From contig CAIYVS010000529.1 in assembly GCA_903929655.1 (NCBI GenBank), positions 1 to 10,314 on the forward strand: a DNA stretch of 10,314 bases, read 5' to 3'. Source of the DNA: an uncultured Bacteroidota bacterium. GTDB lineage: Bacteria; Bacteroidota; Bacteroidia; Chitinophagales; Chitinophagaceae. The translations under genes were made by a program, and so were the position numbers. Below are positions 1 through 6,620 of the stretch, in pieces. The notes below the pieces were generated by a model that saw only the letters and a list, made by a program, of their open reading frames with translations, ran no database searches and was not told the origin of the DNA. Positions within the stretch are counted from its first letter, which is position 1, and each line of letters starts with the position of its first letter.

Positions 1-2837
1 CTGCGTTCTTTGTATAAATTCCTGAACCAGGGATCGCGCAAAGTTTTGATGAAACGTATAGCCTCGCCTGTGCTTTTCATTTCGGGCCCGAGTTCTTTAT
101 TTACGTTCGGGAATTTATTGAAACTGAAAACAGGTTCTTTTACTGCGTAGCCTTCCAGTTGCTTTTTAATGGTAAAATCTTTCAGCATGTTCTCGCCCAG
201 CATTACTTTGGTAGCAATATTAAGGTAGGGAACCTGGTATGCTTTTGCAATAAAGGGTGTGGTGCGGCTGGCACGTGGGTTGGCTTCTATCACAAACACT
301 TTCCCGTCTTTAATTGCGAACTGTATGTTGATAAGCCCCCTGATATTGAGTTTGAGTGCGATCTTTTTTGCTATGTCTACCATTTCGTCCACTTCCAATT
401 GGCCGAGGTTGAAATTGGGGAGTACGGCGTGGCTGTCGCCGCTATGTATGCCTGCGGGTTCTATATGCTCCATGATGCCCATGATGTGTACGTCTTCACC
501 ATCGCATATAGCATCTATTTCGGCTTCCTGGCAGCGGTCGAGGAAGTGGTCTATTAGAATTTTATTTCCGGGTAAATGTTTTAGTAAACTTACAACACTT
601 TTTTCCAGTTCATCGTCATTAATAACGATGCGCATTCTTTGTCCGCCAAGCACATAGGATGGGCGTACCAGTACGGGGTAACCTACTTCTTTGGCCACCT
701 CGATAGCATCATCTGTTGAATAAGCTGTGCCATAATTAGGATAAGGAATACCTAGTTCTTTGAGCATATCGCTGAAGCGTCCGCGGTCTTCTGCTATGTC
801 CATGCTATCGAACGAGGTACCAATTATTTTTATTCCTTTTTCGTGCAGGCGTTTTGCCAGTTTCAGGGCAGTTTGTCCGCCAAGCTGCACGATCACTCCA
901 TAAGGTTGTTCGTGCTCTATTATTTCCCAAAGATGTTCCCAGTAAACAGGCTCGAAGTATAATTTATCGGCCATATCAAAATCGGTAGAAACCGTTTCGG
1001 GGTTGCAGTTCACCATGATGGATTCATAACCTGCTTCTTTTACTGCCAGCAGACCGTGTGTGCAGCAGTAATCGAATTCTATACCCTGCCCTATACGGTT
1101 AGGGCCTGAGCCAAGCACTATTATTTTTTTCTTTTCAGAAAGCATGCTTTCGTTGAAAACGAGGTCGCCTTTTGTGTCTTTGGAATAAGATGAGGGTTCG
1201 AATGTGCTGTAGTAATAAGGTGTTTTAGCTTCAAACTCGGCACTGCAGGTATCTACCATTTTGAATACGCGGCGTATGCCCAGATTTTTTCTATGCTCAT
1301 AAACTTCTTCTTCGGTGCAATCGTTTATGAGGTCTGCTATCTGCTGATCGCTGAAGCCCATTTGTTTGGCTTCGCTGAGCAACTGGAATGGAAGTTTTTC
1401 CAGGTGTTTATATTTGCGTATTTCGTTCTCTTTATTTACTATGTCTTGTATCTGGTAGAGGAACCAACGGTCTATCTGCGTGAGTTCGCGTATTGTTTTT
1501 ATGGATATGCCTGCTGCTATAGCTTCTTTGATGCGGAAAACACGATCCCACTGAGGGCGTTTCAGTTGTTCCAACAGCTCTTCGGGTTTCATCCTGCTGG
1601 TGCTGAGGAAGGAAAGGCCTGTGGCGTTATTTTCGAGGCTCTGGCAGGCTTTCTGCAGGGCTTCGGGAAAGGTGCGGCCGATGGCCATTACTTCGCCTAC
1701 GGATTTCATCTGGAGACCCAGGGTATCGTCTGCGCCTTTGAATTTGTCAAAGTTCCAGCGGGGCATTTTTACTATTACATAGTCCAGCGCGGGCTCGAAA
1801 TAGGCTGAGGTGGTTTGGGTGATCTGGTTCTTCAATTCGTCGAGTGCATAGCCTATGGCAAGCTTGGCAGCTATCTTGGCTATTGGATAACCTGTAGCTT
1901 TTGATGCGAGGGCTGATGAACGGCTTACGCGCGGATTTATTTCTATGGCAATTATTTCTTCATTTACGGGGTTGAGCGCGAACTGCACATTGCAGCCTCC
2001 TGCAAAATTGCCGAGGTCTCGCATCATTCTTATAGCGGTGTCGCGCATCAGCTGAAAAGCAGTGTCGCTTAGTGTCATTGCCGGGGCCACAGTAATGCTG
2101 TCTCCGGTATGGATGCCCATTGGGTCAAAATTCTCAACGGTGCATATTATGACTACGTTGTCATTTTTATCGCGCAGGAGTTCCAGCTCAAATTCTTTCC
2201 AGCCAAGCACTGCTTTTTCAACCAGCACTTCATGTATGGGCGATGCGGACAAGCCGCGTTCCAAGGCCAGTTCCAGTTCTTCCTTATACATTACAAAGCC
2301 ACCGCCGGTGCCGCCTAAGGTGTAGGAAGGGCGAATAACGAGGGGCAGGCCAATTTCCTGTGCAAATTCCTTACCCTCCAGCATAGAATTAGCTGTCCTG
2401 GCTGGGGCTACGGGTATGCCCATTTCTATCATCCATTGGCGGAACAGTTCGCGGTCTTCTGCTTTGTCTATTGCTTTGATGTCCACACCAATCAGGCGTA
2501 CATTAAACCTATCCCAGATACCCAGTTCATCGGCTTCTTTTGCCAGGTTGAGGGCGGTTTGTCCGCCCATTGTGGGCAGTACAGCATCTATATCATTTTC
2601 TTCCAGTATCTGCTCTATGCTTTCTACTGTAAGTGGCAGGAGGTAAACTTTATCGGCCACGATGGGGTCGGTCATGATGGTGGCAGGATTGGAATTGATG
2701 AGAATCACCTTGATCCCTTCTTCCCTTAAGCTCCTGGCTGCCTGAGAACCTGAATAATCGAACTCACAAGCCTGGCCTATAATAATGGGCCCAGAACCTA
2801 TGATAAGTACACTTTTAATGGAGTGATCTTGTGGCAT
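1..2837 (-). CDS. carB: Carbamoyl-phosphate synthase large subunit (C-terminus cut by window edge)
   Basis: Makes carbamoyl phosphate from bicarbonate, ammonia (supplied by the small subunit CarA) and two ATP, feeding pyrimidine and arginine synthesis in the cytoplasm. I translated the minus strand by hand. It starts with ATG at 2837 (MPQDHSIKSVLIIGSGP) and stays in the same frame to position 1, about 945 residues. Both ATP-grasp halves are present. The first has GSGPIIIGQACEFDYSGSQA near the N-terminus and RPSYTLGGTGGGF with Arg169, the same number as in E. coli. The second has GSGPNRIGQGIEFDYCC near residue 575, NCNPETVSTDFD and RPSYVLGG with Arg725. The end reads FNKFPNVNKELGPEMKSTGE, then IRFIKTLRDPWFRNLYKER, which matches the point where the E. 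coli protein enters its C-terminal allosteric (MGS-like) domain. Shorter CarB proteins without that domain are, as I recall, usual in Bacteroidota, so probably only a few codons are missing here. carA is not in the window. Confidence 0.97.
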   Translation of the reverse strand, partial: MPQDHSIKSVLIIGSGPIIIGQACEFDYSGSQAARSLREEGIKVILINSNPATIMTDPIVADKVYLLPLTVESIEQILEENDIDAVLPTMGGQTALNLAKEADELGIWDRFNVRLIGVDIKAIDKAEDRELFRQWMIEMGIPVAPARTANSMLEGKEFAQEIGLPLVIRPSYTLGGTGGGFVMYKEELELALERGLSASPIHEVLVEKAVLGWKEFELELLRDKNDNVVIICTVENFDPMGIHTGDSITVAPAMTLSDTAFQLMRDTAIRMMRDLGNFAGGCNVQFALNPVNEEIIAIEINPRVSRSSALASKATGYPIAKIAAKLAIGYALDELKNQITQTTSAYFEPALDYVIVKMPRWNFDKFKGADDTLGLQMKSVGEVMAIGRTFPEALQKACQSLENNATGLSFLSTSRMKPEELLEQLKRPQWDRVFRIKEAIAAGISIKTIRELTQIDRWFLYQIQDIVNKENEIRKYKHLEKLPFQLLSEAKQMGFSDQQIADLINDCTEEEVYEHRKNLGIRRVFKMVDTCSAEFEAKTPYYYSTFEPSSYSKDTKGDLVFNESMLSEKKKIIVLGSGPNRIGQGIEFDYCCTHGLLAVKEAGYESIMVNCNPETVSTDFDMADKLYFEPVYWEHLWEIIEHEQPYGVIVQLGGQTALKLAKRLHEKGIKIIGTSFDSMDIAEDRGRFSDMLKELGIPYPNYGTAYSTDDAIEVAKEVGYPVLVRPSYVLGGQRMRIVINDDELEKSVVSLLKHLPGNKILIDHFLDRCQEAEIDAICDGEDVHIMGIMEHIEPAGIHSGDSHAVLPNFNLGQLEVDEMVDIAKKIALKLNIRGLINIQFAIKDGKVFVIEANPRASRTTPFIAKAYQVPYLNIATKVMLGENMLKDFTIKKQLEGYAVKEPVFSFNKFPNVNKELGPEMKSTGEAIRFIKTLRDPWFRNLYKER

Positions 2838-2902
2838 CTATTATAAAAATCGAAAAATGAAAAAAAACAAATTACAAGTGGTGCGGGACGATGAGCTGAT
2901 AC

Positions 2903-2924
2903 AAAAATCGGGCTCAACGCCCGA
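2903..2924 (-). terminator. Terminator-like hairpin in the carB leader
   Basis: On the minus strand TCGGGC pairs with GCCCGA (6 bp, 5-nt loop GTTGA), followed at once by TTTTT (2907-2903). That is the shape of a short intrinsic terminator, about 65 nt upstream of the carB start codon. It could be an attenuator, a 5'-end stabilising hairpin, or the terminator of a short leader RNA. The stem is short, so strength is uncertain. Confidence 0.35.
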
Positions 2925-2928
2925 GGCG

Positions 2929-2936
2929 CAAAACTA
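2929..2936 (-). promoter_or_regulatory. Candidate -7 promoter box for carB
   Basis: On the minus strand this reads TAGTTTTG, an exact match to the Bacteroidetes -7 consensus TAnnTTTG. It would place the transcript start near 2922 and give a leader of about 85 nt. No good TTTG-like -33 element lies 17-20 nt upstream (only T-rich sequence), so the call rests on one box. Confidence 0.35.
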
Positions 2937-3018
2937 ATGGATTTTTTGGTGAAAAAATGAATTGGTTTTAAACAATTAACAGTGCCATTTTTGTGTCTAT
3001 AAAAGAGGGTGGATAAAA

Positions 3019-3144
3019 ATGGCTTTGGCTGGGGGCAAAAGGCGAAAAAGGAGACACCTGATGGTACAATTGCTAATTTTTTTATTAACCAGAATAACTA
3101 AAAAAAACAAGACTAACATATTCCATCAGGGAAGAATAAAATAA
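3019..3144 (+). CDS. Possible 41-residue small ORF, basic with a short hydrophobic stretch
   Basis: An ATG at 3019, preceded by a purine-rich GAGGGTGG about 7-14 nt upstream, opens a frame ending at TAA 3142-3144. The predicted peptide has a strongly basic segment KRRKRRH (residues 7-13), a short hydrophobic run VQLLIFLLT (16-24) and another Lys-rich stretch. It resembles no family I recognise. The 8-bp inverted repeat of this gap lies inside the frame, so the DNA may instead be non-coding or structural. A chance frame in AT-rich DNA is the likelier explanation. Confidence 0.15.
   Translation: MALAGGKRRKRRHLMVQLLIFLLTRITKKNKTNIFHQGRIK
3057..3130. repeat. 8-bp perfect inverted repeat around a 58-bp AT-rich core
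   Basis: CCTGATGG at 3057-3064 is exactly complementary in inverted orientation to CCATCAGG at 3123-3130. The interior has a T7 run on the left and an A8 run on the right that could pair imperfectly and extend the structure. The length and context do not identify a known element. An 8-bp match over this distance could arise by chance. Confidence 0.4.
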
Positions 3145-3352
3145 GATGCTGAATCTGTGTTCGCTAGGACAAAAAAGCAAAACCCGCCAAGGACAAAAAA
3201 ACAGAATCCAAAGCACCATCAAACAGAGATAAAAAAATAAATATATCTAATTAGAAGATATAACAACGCTTTACAGTTTACTATATCTGAAGAAATACCT
3301 CAAAAAAGTGAAAAATAGCCCGAAATAGAACGTAATTTTCACAAATTGCCAT

Positions 3353-3360
3353 TACTTTCG
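3353..3360 (+). promoter_or_regulatory. Weak candidate -7 box for mreB
   Basis: TACTTTCG differs by one base from the Bacteroidetes -7 consensus TAnnTTTG and lies 17 nt upstream of the first possible mreB start. No clear -33 TTTG stands 17-20 nt before it, and the leader would be very short (about 10-20 nt). The true promoter may lie further upstream. Confidence 0.25.
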
Positions 3361-3377
3361 CACTAAATTGCCACTTA

Positions 3378-4409
3378 ATGAGCTTCATGGGGTTTTTTAA
3401 ATTTTTGACGCAGGAGATAGCCATTGACCTGGGTACTGCCAATACATTAATAATACATAACGACCAGGTTGTGGTGGATGAGCCGTCGATTGTGGCGATA
3501 GACCGACAGACCAATAAGATAGTGGCGGTGGGTAAGAAGGCCATGATGATGCATGAAAAAACCCATGAGAACCTGAAAACCATCCGGCCTTTACGTGATG
3601 GTGTGATCGCGGATTTTAATGCGGCTGAGGGTATGCTGAGGGAAATGATCAAACTGGTTTATCCTAAAAAGCCTTTATTTCCTCCAAGCTGGAGGATGGT
3701 TATATGTATTCCATCGAGTATTACTGAAGTAGAGAAACGTGCGGTACGAGATTCTGCAGAACAGGCAGGTGCCAAGGAGGTGTATATGATACATGAACCT
3801 ATGGCTGCCGCACTTGGTATAGGTATAGATGTGGAAGAGCCTACGGGTAATATGATCATTGATATTGGTGGTGGTACTACCGGTATTTCTGTTATTGCAC
3901 TGGCAGGTATTGTATGCGATCAGTCTATACGCATTGCAGGTGATGAGTTTACAGGTGATATAATGGAAGCTATGCGCCGTTATCATAGTTTGATGATAGG
4001 AGAGCGTACTGCGGAACAAATAAAAATTCATGTGGGTTCTGCATTAAAAGATCTGGACAACCCGCCTGATGATATAGCTGTGAACGGAAGAGACCTTGTA
4101 ACAGGTATTCCAAAACAGATCATGGTGTCTTACCAGGAAGTAGCTGAGGCACTGGATAAATCTATTTTTAAAATAGAAGAAGCCATTCTGAAAGCACTGG
4201 AAAGCACACCACCTGAACTGGCTGCCGATATTTACCGTCGTGGCCTGTATCTCACTGGTGGCGGGGCTTTACTGCGCGGACTGGACAAACGTATATCGCA
4301 TAAAATAAAGTTGCCGGTACATGTTGCTGATGATCCGTTGAGGGCCGTGGTTCGTGGCACCGGTATGGCGCTGAAGAATATTTCCAAGATGCCATTCCTC
4401 ATGAAATAA
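3378..4409 (+). CDS. mreB: Rod shape-determining protein MreB (bacterial actin)
   Basis: An actin-fold ATPase that forms membrane-bound filaments and guides the elongasome during sidewall peptidoglycan synthesis. It is 343 residues from the first ATG, the usual MreB length. The ATPase motifs are intact: phosphate-1 loop DLGTANT (17-23), phosphate-2 loop DIGGGTT (162-168) and adenosine motif LTGGGALL (292-299). The N-terminal MGFFKFLTQEIAIDLG follows the family pattern of a short amphipathic lead into the first strand. That makes Met4 (3387) a serious alternative start, and neither ATG has a convincing Shine-Dalgarno sequence. It is the first gene of a compact mreBCD unit, with 24 bp before mreC. 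Confidence 0.97.
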   Translation: MSFMGFFKFLTQEIAIDLGTANTLIIHNDQVVVDEPSIVAIDRQTNKIVAVGKKAMMMHEKTHENLKTIRPLRDGVIADFNAAEGMLREMIKLVYPKKPLFPPSWRMVICIPSSITEVEKRAVRDSAEQAGAKEVYMIHEPMAAALGIGIDVEEPTGNMIIDIGGGTTGISVIALAGIVCDQSIRIAGDEFTGDIMEAMRRYHSLMIGERTAEQIKIHVGSALKDLDNPPDDIAVNGRDLVTGIPKQIMVSYQEVAEALDKSIFKIEEAILKALESTPPELAADIYRRGLYLTGGGALLRGLDKRISHKIKLPVHVADDPLRAVVRGTGMALKNISKMPFLMK

Positions 4410-4433
4410 TTTTTAAAGGCCCCCATATAGACA

Positions 4434-5288
4434 GTGCGCACGTTTATTCTGTTTATACGCCGTTTTTTCAATCTCATATTATTTCTTGCATTGGAAATAG
4501 TGTGCATCATGTTAATTGCCCGGACCAGGACCTTGCAGGGTACTGATATTGTAAGTTCCGCAAACACGGTATCTGGCCTCATGTACCAAAAGCAAAATGA
4601 TGTTGTCAATTATTTTGGTTTGCGTAAAATGAATGACAGTCTTATTAATGAGAATGCGCATTTAAGGGCTATGCTTTCTGTCTCGCACTCTTATGATACG
4701 CTGAAGGATATTATTGTTCGCAAGGCTATTGACAAAACAGATTCTACTCATGTTGTGCATTATGCTGAATATGTTTACCGTACTGCAAGGGTCATCAATA
4801 ATTCTATATCAGCTGCCAATAATTATATCACTATCAATCGTGGTTATGATGAGGGTATAAGTAAAAATATGGCGGTTATATCCGGTTCCGGAATTGTGGG
4901 CCGTATAGTGCATGTGTCTGCTCATTTTGCGAGTATATTATCTGTGCTCAGTGTTAAGCAGCAGGTGAGTGCAAGATTAAAAGACGGCACGATAGGTTAC
5001 ATTACATGGGATGGTGAAAGGCCGGACGTGATGATAATGAAAGATGTGCCGCAACAAATAAAAGTAAAGACGGGGGATTCTGTTTATTCTACCTCTTATT
5101 CATTCTTCCCGCCTGAAATTATGATAGGAACTGTTTTCAAAACAGAAACTATCAGGAAAAATAATCTGCAGTTATTATATCTTAAACCGTCTACAAATTT
5201 CCGCGATCTTCAGTATGTTTATGTAGTGGAAAATAAGTTGGACCCGGAAAGAAAACAATTGGAGGATTCAGTAAAAACGAGGCCATGA
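4434..5288 (+). CDS. mreC: Rod shape-determining protein MreC
   Basis: A periplasmic scaffold, anchored in the inner membrane, that links MreB filaments to the cell-wall synthases. It has 284 residues. A single N-terminal membrane segment spans about residues 11-29 (rich in L, I, F and V, after RR). A short coiled-coil-like helix follows at about 62-80 (NDSLINENAHLRAML). The beta-barrel MreC domain then runs from about 120 to 270, with the family-typical NNYITINRGYDEGISKNMAV and GIVGRI stretches. The start is GTG at 4434. An in-frame TAG at 4428-4430 lies two codons upstream, and the next internal Met (residue 26) would destroy the membrane anchor, so GTG is well supported. The last four bases overlap the mreD start (ATGA), indicating translational coupling. 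Confidence 0.95.
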   Translation: MRTFILFIRRFFNLILFLALEIVCIMLIARTRTLQGTDIVSSANTVSGLMYQKQNDVVNYFGLRKMNDSLINENAHLRAMLSVSHSYDTLKDIIVRKAIDKTDSTHVVHYAEYVYRTARVINNSISAANNYITINRGYDEGISKNMAVISGSGIVGRIVHVSAHFASILSVLSVKQQVSARLKDGTIGYITWDGERPDVMIMKDVPQQIKVKTGDSVYSTSYSFFPPEIMIGTVFKTETIRKNNLQLLYLKPSTNFRDLQYVYVVENKLDPERKQLEDSVKTRP

Positions 5289-5830
5289 ACTTGTACGTAA
5301 AGAATTTTTTAAAATTCGCTCTTATTGTTCTGCTGCAGGTATTGATCCTTAATAAGATCGTACTTCGCTGGTGGCCTGAGCCGTCCGGCTTTCCATTATT
5401 TATACCCTATATCTACCCACTGTACATTTTATTATTGCCTTTTGAAACACCGGTTTGGGCCCTTGTTATAATAGGCTTTATCCTTGGGATAACTGTAGAC
5501 AGTTTTGAAAATACCGCCGGTATTCATGCATTTGCAACCGTTTTTATTGCCTACCTGCGCACGAATGTTTTAAATGCCTTAATGCCACGCAATCTATCTG
5601 ACTATGCAAATCAGTCACCGTCTATAAAAAATATGGGTTGGATGCCTTTCCTCGTTTACAGCTCTTTTTTAATTCTTCTGCACCATATTCTTTTCTTCAG
5701 TATTGAGCTTTGGAGTTTTTCAAATATAGGATACCTCTTTCTGAAGATATTAGCATCGGCGCTTACCTCCATGCTTTTTATCATAGTGTATCTCCTGTTG
5801 TTTACGAAGCAAAGTAGTACCCGTTCATAA
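5285..5830 (+). CDS. mreD: Rod shape-determining protein MreD
   Basis: An integral inner-membrane partner of MreC in the elongasome. It has 181 residues, a normal MreD length, and about five or six hydrophobic segments (roughly 9-26, 37-53, 56-74, 78-93, 120-138 and 148-172). The stretch GFILGITVDSFENTAGIHAF, with its Gly, Asp and Asn-Thr residues between membrane segments, is the hallmark of Bacteroidetes MreD. Translation starts inside the mreC stop codon (ATGA at 5285-5288). In many Bacteroidota the next genes are those for penicillin-binding protein 2 and RodA. Here the strand switches after 45 bp, so those genes must be elsewhere. Confidence 0.93.
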   Translation: MNLYVKNFLKFALIVLLQVLILNKIVLRWWPEPSGFPLFIPYIYPLYILLLPFETPVWALVIIGFILGITVDSFENTAGIHAFATVFIAYLRTNVLNALMPRNLSDYANQSPSIKNMGWMPFLVYSSFLILLHHILFFSIELWSFSNIGYLFLKILASALTSMLFIIVYLLLFTKQSSTRS

Positions 5831-5849
5831 AATACCCCGGCAATATTAA

Positions 5850-5885
5850 AGACGAAAATAATTAAGCAGGGAAATTTACTGCTTA
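5850..5885 (-). terminator. Possible terminator of the EGF-like lipoprotein gene
   Basis: TAAGCAG (5863-5869) and CTGCTTA (5879-5885) form a 7-bp inverted repeat with a 9-nt loop containing the lipoprotein stop codon. Read leftward, a T-rich stretch (ATTATTTTCG) follows the stem, as in a weak intrinsic terminator. Read rightward no T-run follows, so it is unlikely to serve mreD. Confidence 0.35.
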
Positions 5886-6400
5886 CGCATTCTCATTGTG
5901 CAGGAAGCGCCACCTGCACCCGAAGTAGTATAGGTTAAAGTGATAATTGTAGAGTCCGGCCATATTCTTAAGCTCCCTGTTCCGGAAATGCTTGAAGTTG
6001 CTGAATGTGCTATATGAATTGCAGCCGTGCTATCTGCTTTGGTACTGTCAACAGTGGCAACTATAGTTGTTGTTGTTGCACCGCCAAAATCGGATATATC
6101 AACTGTGTAACCTCCGCTTGCAGCGTCTACAGTTATGGCACTTAGCCAGGTAGCAGGACCGGATACTGCAGGGGTGCAGCTTTTTGAACAACTAAAAGTG
6201 CCAATAAAAGGAGATGAATAAGCGCTCTCGCAACTGTTGCCATAATAACCTGCAGGGCATTGACATAAATTATTTACGCAGGTGCCTCCGTTTTGACAAG
6301 TAGTACTGCCGCATTTGTCTTTACAACTGGTGTATAATACAGAACTGAAAACAATTATAGTTAACAAGGCTGGTAATACTAAATGCTTGATTTTATGCAC
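5876..6400 (-). CDS. Secreted lipoprotein with one EGF-like domain
   Basis: A 174-residue protein of unknown function. A lysine-bearing, hydrophobic signal peptide (1-25) ends at a lipobox-like LYTSC with Cys26 as the likely lipidated residue; Tyr at -3 is unusual. Six cysteines follow at 30, 35, 41, 46, 48 and 57, with spacing C-x4-C-x5-C-x4-C-x1-C-x8-C. The core CQNGGTCVNNLCQCPAGYYG is a textbook EGF-like module, probably holding three disulfides. The rest (about 60-174) is Ser/Thr/Gly-rich and beta-prone, with a CSKSC pair (71/75) and Cys167, and I do not recognise the fold. Start: GTG at 6400; an in-frame TAA lies seven codons upstream with no ATG between. It converges on mreD and diverges from feoB. 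A role in surface adhesion or binding is only a guess from the EGF module. Confidence 0.85.
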   Translation of the reverse strand: MHKIKHLVLPALLTIIVFSSVLYTSCKDKCGSTTCQNGGTCVNNLCQCPAGYYGNSCESAYSSPFIGTFSCSKSCTPAVSGPATWLSAITVDAASGGYTVDISDFGGATTTTIVATVDSTKADSTAAIHIAHSATSSISGTGSLRIWPDSTIITLTYTTSGAGGASCTMRMRKQ

Positions 6401-6452
6401 AAATAATGATTTTAAAAATTAAAATTTAATAGCCGGAATATCCTGGTTCTTG

Positions 6453-6460
6453 CAAAAATA
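6453..6460 (-). promoter_or_regulatory. Candidate -7 promoter box for the EGF-like lipoprotein
   Basis: On the minus strand this reads TATTTTTG, an exact match to TAnnTTTG. It predicts a start near 6446 and a leader of about 46 nt. There is no clear TTTG 19 nt upstream, so support comes from the -7 box and its position alone. Confidence 0.4.
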
Positions 6461-6545
6461 CCAAAGCTGCACATTAAGACCTATCTTTTCCCTAATGGTT
6501 TAACAAAACTTATATTATTTCATTTTTGGTGTCTCCATTTACATT

Positions 6546-6576
6546 TTCGGGAAAATTTACCCGTTTATGACCTTTG
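6546..6576 (+). promoter_or_regulatory. Candidate feoB promoter (-33 TTCG, 19-bp spacer, -7 GACCTTTG)
   Basis: TTCG at 6546-6549 and GACCTTTG at 6569-6576 each differ by one base from the Bacteroidetes boxes TTTG and TAnnTTTG, and they stand at the standard 19-bp spacing. Transcription would begin near 6583, about 38 nt before the feoB ATG. A 16-bp dyad overlaps the -33 box and spacer. Confidence 0.45.
6548..6563. promoter_or_regulatory. 16-bp operator-like dyad at the feoB promoter
   Basis: CGGGAAAATTTACCCG is a palindrome with one mismatched pair (A6552/A6559): CGGG and CCCG arms around AAATTT. It sits between the proposed -33 and -7 boxes of feoB, where a repressor would block polymerase. 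It does not match the classic Fur box or the DtxR/IdeR box as I know them, so the regulator is unknown. Confidence 0.4.
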
Positions 6577-6620
6577 GCATACCAATCCTATATATCTAGT
6601 GGTAAATTGCAGCCCAATTG

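Larger units (their letters stand above)
2838..3377. other. 540-bp AT-rich divergent intergenic region between carB and mreB
   Basis: This gap must hold the promoters for carB (leftward) and mreB (rightward). Besides the carB leader elements it contains an 8-bp inverted repeat (3057-3064 with 3123-3130), an 11-bp direct repeat AGGACAAAAAA (3166-3176 and 3190-3200, 24 bp apart), many A-tracts, and one weak 41-codon reading frame (3019-3144). I see no tRNA, recognisable riboswitch or clear gene remnant. Confidence 0.6.

Noticed and set aside
159..1808. Long plus-strand reading frames opposite carB (159-557, 259-657, 1293-1808)
   Set aside because: They are antisense shadows of an intact, well-conserved carB frame, with no domain or signal of their own.
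3166..3200. Direct repeat AGGACAAAAAA, two copies 24 bp apart
   Set aside because: Only two copies, half of each being an A-tract; too little to call iterons or a CRISPR-like array.
3281..4031. Minus-strand frames opposite mreB (3281-3652, 3659-3859, 3675-4031)
   Set aside because: They overlap the conserved mreB ATPase motifs on the other strand and show no recognisable protein features.
6618..6620. TTG start codon one codon before the feoB ATG
   Set aside because: The adjacent ATG gives the normal FeoB N-terminus directly before the G1 strand; there is no reason to prefer TTG.
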